In this document: in pieces, positions 60,524 to 64,000 of the stretch | How the letters are laid out: every line of letters begins with the position of its first letter | How positions within the stretch are numbered: the stretch's first letter is position 1 | Assembly (NCBI GenBank): GCA_024362935.1 | Contig: JANCRA010000003.1 | Span: forward strand, 40,795,291 to 40,859,290 | DNA length: 64,000 nt | Direction of reading: 5' to 3' | Origin: Setophaga petechia | Taxonomy: Eukaryota > Chordata > Aves > Passeriformes > Parulidae | Translations under genes and position numbers: made by a program | The notes under the pieces: generated by a model | Database searches by the model: none | Seen by the model: the letters and a program-made list of their open reading frames with translations, nothing else | Told to the model about the DNA's origin: nothing

Positions 60524-60626
60524 GATGCACGCCCTGCCTGGGCAGTGTTCTCAGTGCTCCCCTCTGTTCCAAGCAGGCAGTGCCAATGCTGCCACTTTCT
60601 AGGCTGCCCTCTTCAAGCTTGGATGC

Positions 60627-60646
60627 TTTATATATAGAATTGCAAT
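60627..60646 (-). promoter_or_regulatory. MUC6: MUC6 core promoter: TATA box with adjacent ATTGCAAT
   Basis: TATATATAAA on the minus strand (60636-60627) predicts a start near 60600 and a 5' UTR of about 75 nt. Two bases further upstream is the palindrome ATTGCAAT (60639-60646), a C/EBP-type site. A TATA promoter suits a tissue-restricted secretory gene; use of the site is inferred. Confidence 0.75.
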
Positions 60647-60649
60647 GCC

Positions 60650-63600
60650 CTCCCTCATTCCCACAGCTTGCAGAAATTGTAACAGCAGAGTACCCGCCAA
60701 ACAGGATCTCCTCTTTATCAAGTTCAACACACCTAAAAGCCACTTAGAAAAAGAAGAAAAAAGAAAATGCAAACCTCCTCCAGTTCATTATCATTCTTAC
60801 AAGGCTTTTATAATGGCTTCTATTTGTAACAGCTCAAACACTTTCACCTGCCTTCACTGAACAAATTTGGAATTATACCCAAAATCAGTAAGACAAATAA
60901 TACACAAATTATGATCACTAGCTGATAAGGAAAGGAATAATATTGGACCAGCACACAAAGCGGAAGAATGAAGTGCAGGAGTTTTGGAACTGCTGAAAAG
61001 ACTGTGAATAAAAGATGGTAAGATATGAATGAACGCAGATACAGATCTCAGATTTTTGTATTAACTCTTCTTTCATTAACTTCCATTCACTCTCCTGAGT
61101 GATTGTGTTCATCTCTCCCTTGTGTGACTTTTTAAGCAAACTAATAAATTTTGCCTGGGTAAAGAGGTCTGTCCACGGCACAGCTGATTTCCTGACTGCA
61201 AGGGACCTAAGCAAGCCCTTGCCCACCACCTTAGCACTGCCAAGAACAGAGGGCAAACTCTGTTCTAAAATGGGGCAGACTATTGCGCTGTGGTACTTTG
61301 GAACCTTTCACAAGATAATCTCCACCTTCCCACCAACATCACAGATCAATTTTACTTCTGTTACACTTGAATCTCTCCATATTAGAGGTGAAATGTTCAG
61401 TGCACTGGATATGTTCAAAACATCACTGCCACCACTGATTTGACAGTAAAACAAGAACTTGCTCAATTCTGTCATTTTTCATTGGCAAAATATTTGCTTG
61501 TGGAAAACATAGTCTCAATATAAGAAAACTTTCCCTATAAAATATGAATTGCATGGGTTATCTCTCCATATGAATTTCTTCAGCCTTTCCTGTTTTCACC
61601 TATGCGATACTGAGGTGAGCCTCTGAAGAAAGTGGGAATAAATGGGGCCTTTTCCTTGGCAATCTGCCTGCACAAGAGGTGCCTGCTCTGTCATGCCCAC
61701 CAATATCACAACAACCAGATCACAAGCCATGCCCAGAGCTGCCAACACTGTGTGTGCCCTGACACTTCCCTGTGCTTCCAGCATCCAGGGACAGTGCTTT
61801 AAGGGTCAGAGAAGGGAAGGTGAGGGAAGGTCAGGCCAGGGGATTGAAGGGATAGGGAAAATCTCAGTTACCTCTTCTGAGTGGTGGGAAGAAGCCCTGG
61901 AAAGACAGTGACTTAACCTAATTTCAGCCATAGCTCAATGTGGTTGTAATTAAAATGAGAACGTTACATCTTAATTGACATGAAGGTCTGCCTTTTTGGT
62001 TTTCACAGTAGTTTTTTTCCCCCTCACTACTCCCCTGTTGTCTCCCCAACAACAGAAGGTGGATGAAGTATATGGCTGTTGATAATACAACTGCGACCCT
62101 GAACTTAAAATTTCTGTGGAAAATTTTCTGCATCTGCCTTATAAAAGCCCTAAAGTAAATCACTTGTCACTTCTAAAAATCATGATCAAAGTGAAAAATA
62201 GTAAGTCCTCCAAACAGCCTCTAAGCAGAGTGATACCGTGAAAAATATGTAATTATGATTTCACAATTGTACCTCTTACATTATTTCTGGCAAATTACCT
62301 CTAAGTTCTTACTAATGAAATCCAAAACAAATTTCATTTTTAACACTTCTAAGAAGCATCTTCTTTATGAAGATAAGGGACTGCAGTGCTCCATAGCAAC
62401 TCAAACTTGATAACTGATAGTGTCAGACAGAAATTTACCTTTCTCTGATGGAAGAGACAAAAAAAAATCATCACTGTTGTCAAAAAGGATTTTTTTTGTA
62501 ATATGTGTTCATAATCTTTCTGTCAAGCAGTAATAAATTAGAACACCTGATATCAATGAACATTTCATTACTTCCTCATTTAAAGAGCTGGGCACTTTAG
62601 GTAATCACTTTTACTATCAAAGGTGGCAGACAGAGACATCATGGAATTAAGATCACTGGTAACAGTTAATTTTCCTCTTTTATTACCACAGCTTCAAACT
62701 TTTCTCTGTAGCCTTTAGATTTACTGAAACCTTTTATATCTTTACTATATGAAGCTTACAAAATTCTCAAGAAATGCACATACTGACAAAAGTTATTACA
62801 AATAGTTGATTCTGTTACTCAAAATATTGTTGTTTTCAGTTCCCTGTACTTGTAACAACATTCTTAGCTGAACTCATTCTGTCTGAGAAGTCAGGATAAA
62901 GATATTACCTTCAGCTTTCCTGGAAGGAATTTCAGTCACTCAGTCTAAATACTTATGATTCAGCAAGTTATTATTTTATGGAGACATCTCATGATGATGT
63001 TAACACAGTTAATCAAAAGCATGCATCTCCAACTGCATTTAAGTCAGGACTCCAGACCAAGGAAAGAGCATTTGCTTGAGGACTATGGGTAGTGACTGAG
63101 TTCACAGTACATAGATAATTATTTTACATGGAAGAGCTTTGTGAAGAACCACATGCCCAGCTGTAGTGAGATAATGACGCCTCTAATTAATGTGGATTTT
63201 TTCCATTTAATAATTATAATTGGTTTAGAACAACAACATTTATCAGAAACTGCTGTTGTACAGGAGAGCAGAGATTGTTGTGACCATATTTAGGATATAG
63301 TAATGAGTTTTCAGTGCTGAAATACAGTTTAGTCTCCAGCATCATGTACACTTCTGGAAGATTTTTGAAATGTCAAAGGAATTTATGTAAGCCAGATAAT
63401 ATGCAAATTGAGAAAGTCATAACACTTTAACTAAGTAATAGACTATCTTGTCTACAATTTAATTACTCTAGGAATTTTTAGGTATATCAATTACAGAATA
63501 TTTTGATGCTTTTATGCAGATTGCTAAGAAAACATTCCCCTTCCTGTAATATAGTCATTGTATATTATTTTAGCAGCCTTCATATTTCTTGGATAAATAG

Positions 63601-63949
63601 CTACATATCTTTATAAAGAGTCAGAACAAAATATAGCTTTTGATTACTCCTAGTCCCTGTGGGTGTATAAGTAATTTCCAGCTTTGGAAGCTTTTGCCTG
63701 TAAGTTTCCATTGCTCTCTGTGGAATGCAAAGATACAGGCTTTACAGATATAGCAATCTGACACAACAGCTGAGCTGATGGGTTTTGTCTTTGAGCTCTG
63801 AAATTTGATTTCCTGTCTAATTCAAATTTGGAATTTAAAATTGAATAATTTTAAGATAAATTGTTTTAATAGGACACTATTAAAATCATCTGTACTTCCA
63901 AACTATTTTAGATGCCCAGCCTTCAAGTAATTGTTTTAAAATATTTATG
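60650..63949. other. Upstream intergenic DNA
   Basis: 3.3 kb upstream of MUC6, where vertebrate clusters place the next gel-forming mucin. I find no exon with mucin cysteine motifs, no RNA gene and no clear transposon. It may contain distal regulatory elements of MUC6 or its neighbour. Confidence 0.5.
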
Positions 63950-64000
63950 CTTGAGTAATATATGTATAATGTTATATTCATTATACATATATTACTCAAG
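63950..64000. repeat. Perfect 22-bp inverted repeat with 7-nt loop
   Basis: The left arm 63950-63971 (starts CTTGAGTAATATATG) is the exact reverse complement of the right arm 63979-64000, around the loop TTATATT. The window ends at the last base of the right arm, so the palindrome may be longer. Confidence 0.9.

Noticed and set aside
61596..61911. Slightly GC-richer stretch with frames on both strands upstream of MUC6
   Set aside because: No recognisable motif, splice-consistent partner or mucin cysteines; probably chance.

Overview
The window is nuclear DNA of a bird. Two vertebrate genes are split by many short-exon/GT-AG introns, the interspersed repeats are avian CR1 LINE fragments, and two solo LTRs belong to an endogenous retrovirus family I recognise from bird genomes. 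The gene order (AP2A2 facing MUC6 tail to tail) is the one known at the start of the vertebrate gel-forming mucin cluster. The species is not determined; nothing points to a bacterium, plasmid or virus.

Layout. (1) 1-11,950, plus strand: the 3' half of AP2A2, the alpha-2 subunit of the AP-2 clathrin adaptor. Twelve constitutive exons encode the last 515 residues, and there is one in-frame candidate cassette exon (5850-5927). One intron (7724-8491) is a U12-type AT-AC intron. A degraded solo LTR lies antisense in the next-to-last intron but one. (2) 11,950-15,400: intergenic, no gene seen. (3) 15,400-60,600, minus strand: a complete gel-forming mucin, best called MUC6 (beta-ovomucin in birds). 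I could chain 46 coding exons with consistent phases into 9,243 nt, that is 3,080 residues plus stop: signal peptide, D1, D2, D', D3, a long Pro/Thr/Ser (PTS) region and a C-terminal cystine knot, with no D4/VWC. (4) 60,640-64,000: upstream intergenic DNA with no gene seen, ending in a perfect 22-bp inverted repeat at the window edge.

The most distinctive structure is the mucin PTS region (19.1-35.1 kb). It is spread over 18 consecutive exons that all begin and end in phase 1. Nine of them (20.4-28.4 kb) are tandem copies of an exon-plus-intron unit of about 945 bp. The exons are almost identical, the introns fall into several types, and a three-unit block appears twice at a constant offset near 2,843 bp. 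More diverged copies flank the array on both sides. The mucin-domain length can therefore change by whole units without breaking the frame.

The two genes are functionally unrelated: one is a housekeeping endocytic adaptor, the other a secreted, tissue-restricted mucin with its own TATA promoter. All exon limits were read by eye from splice consensus, phase and homology remembered for the families; no alignment or transcript evidence was available.
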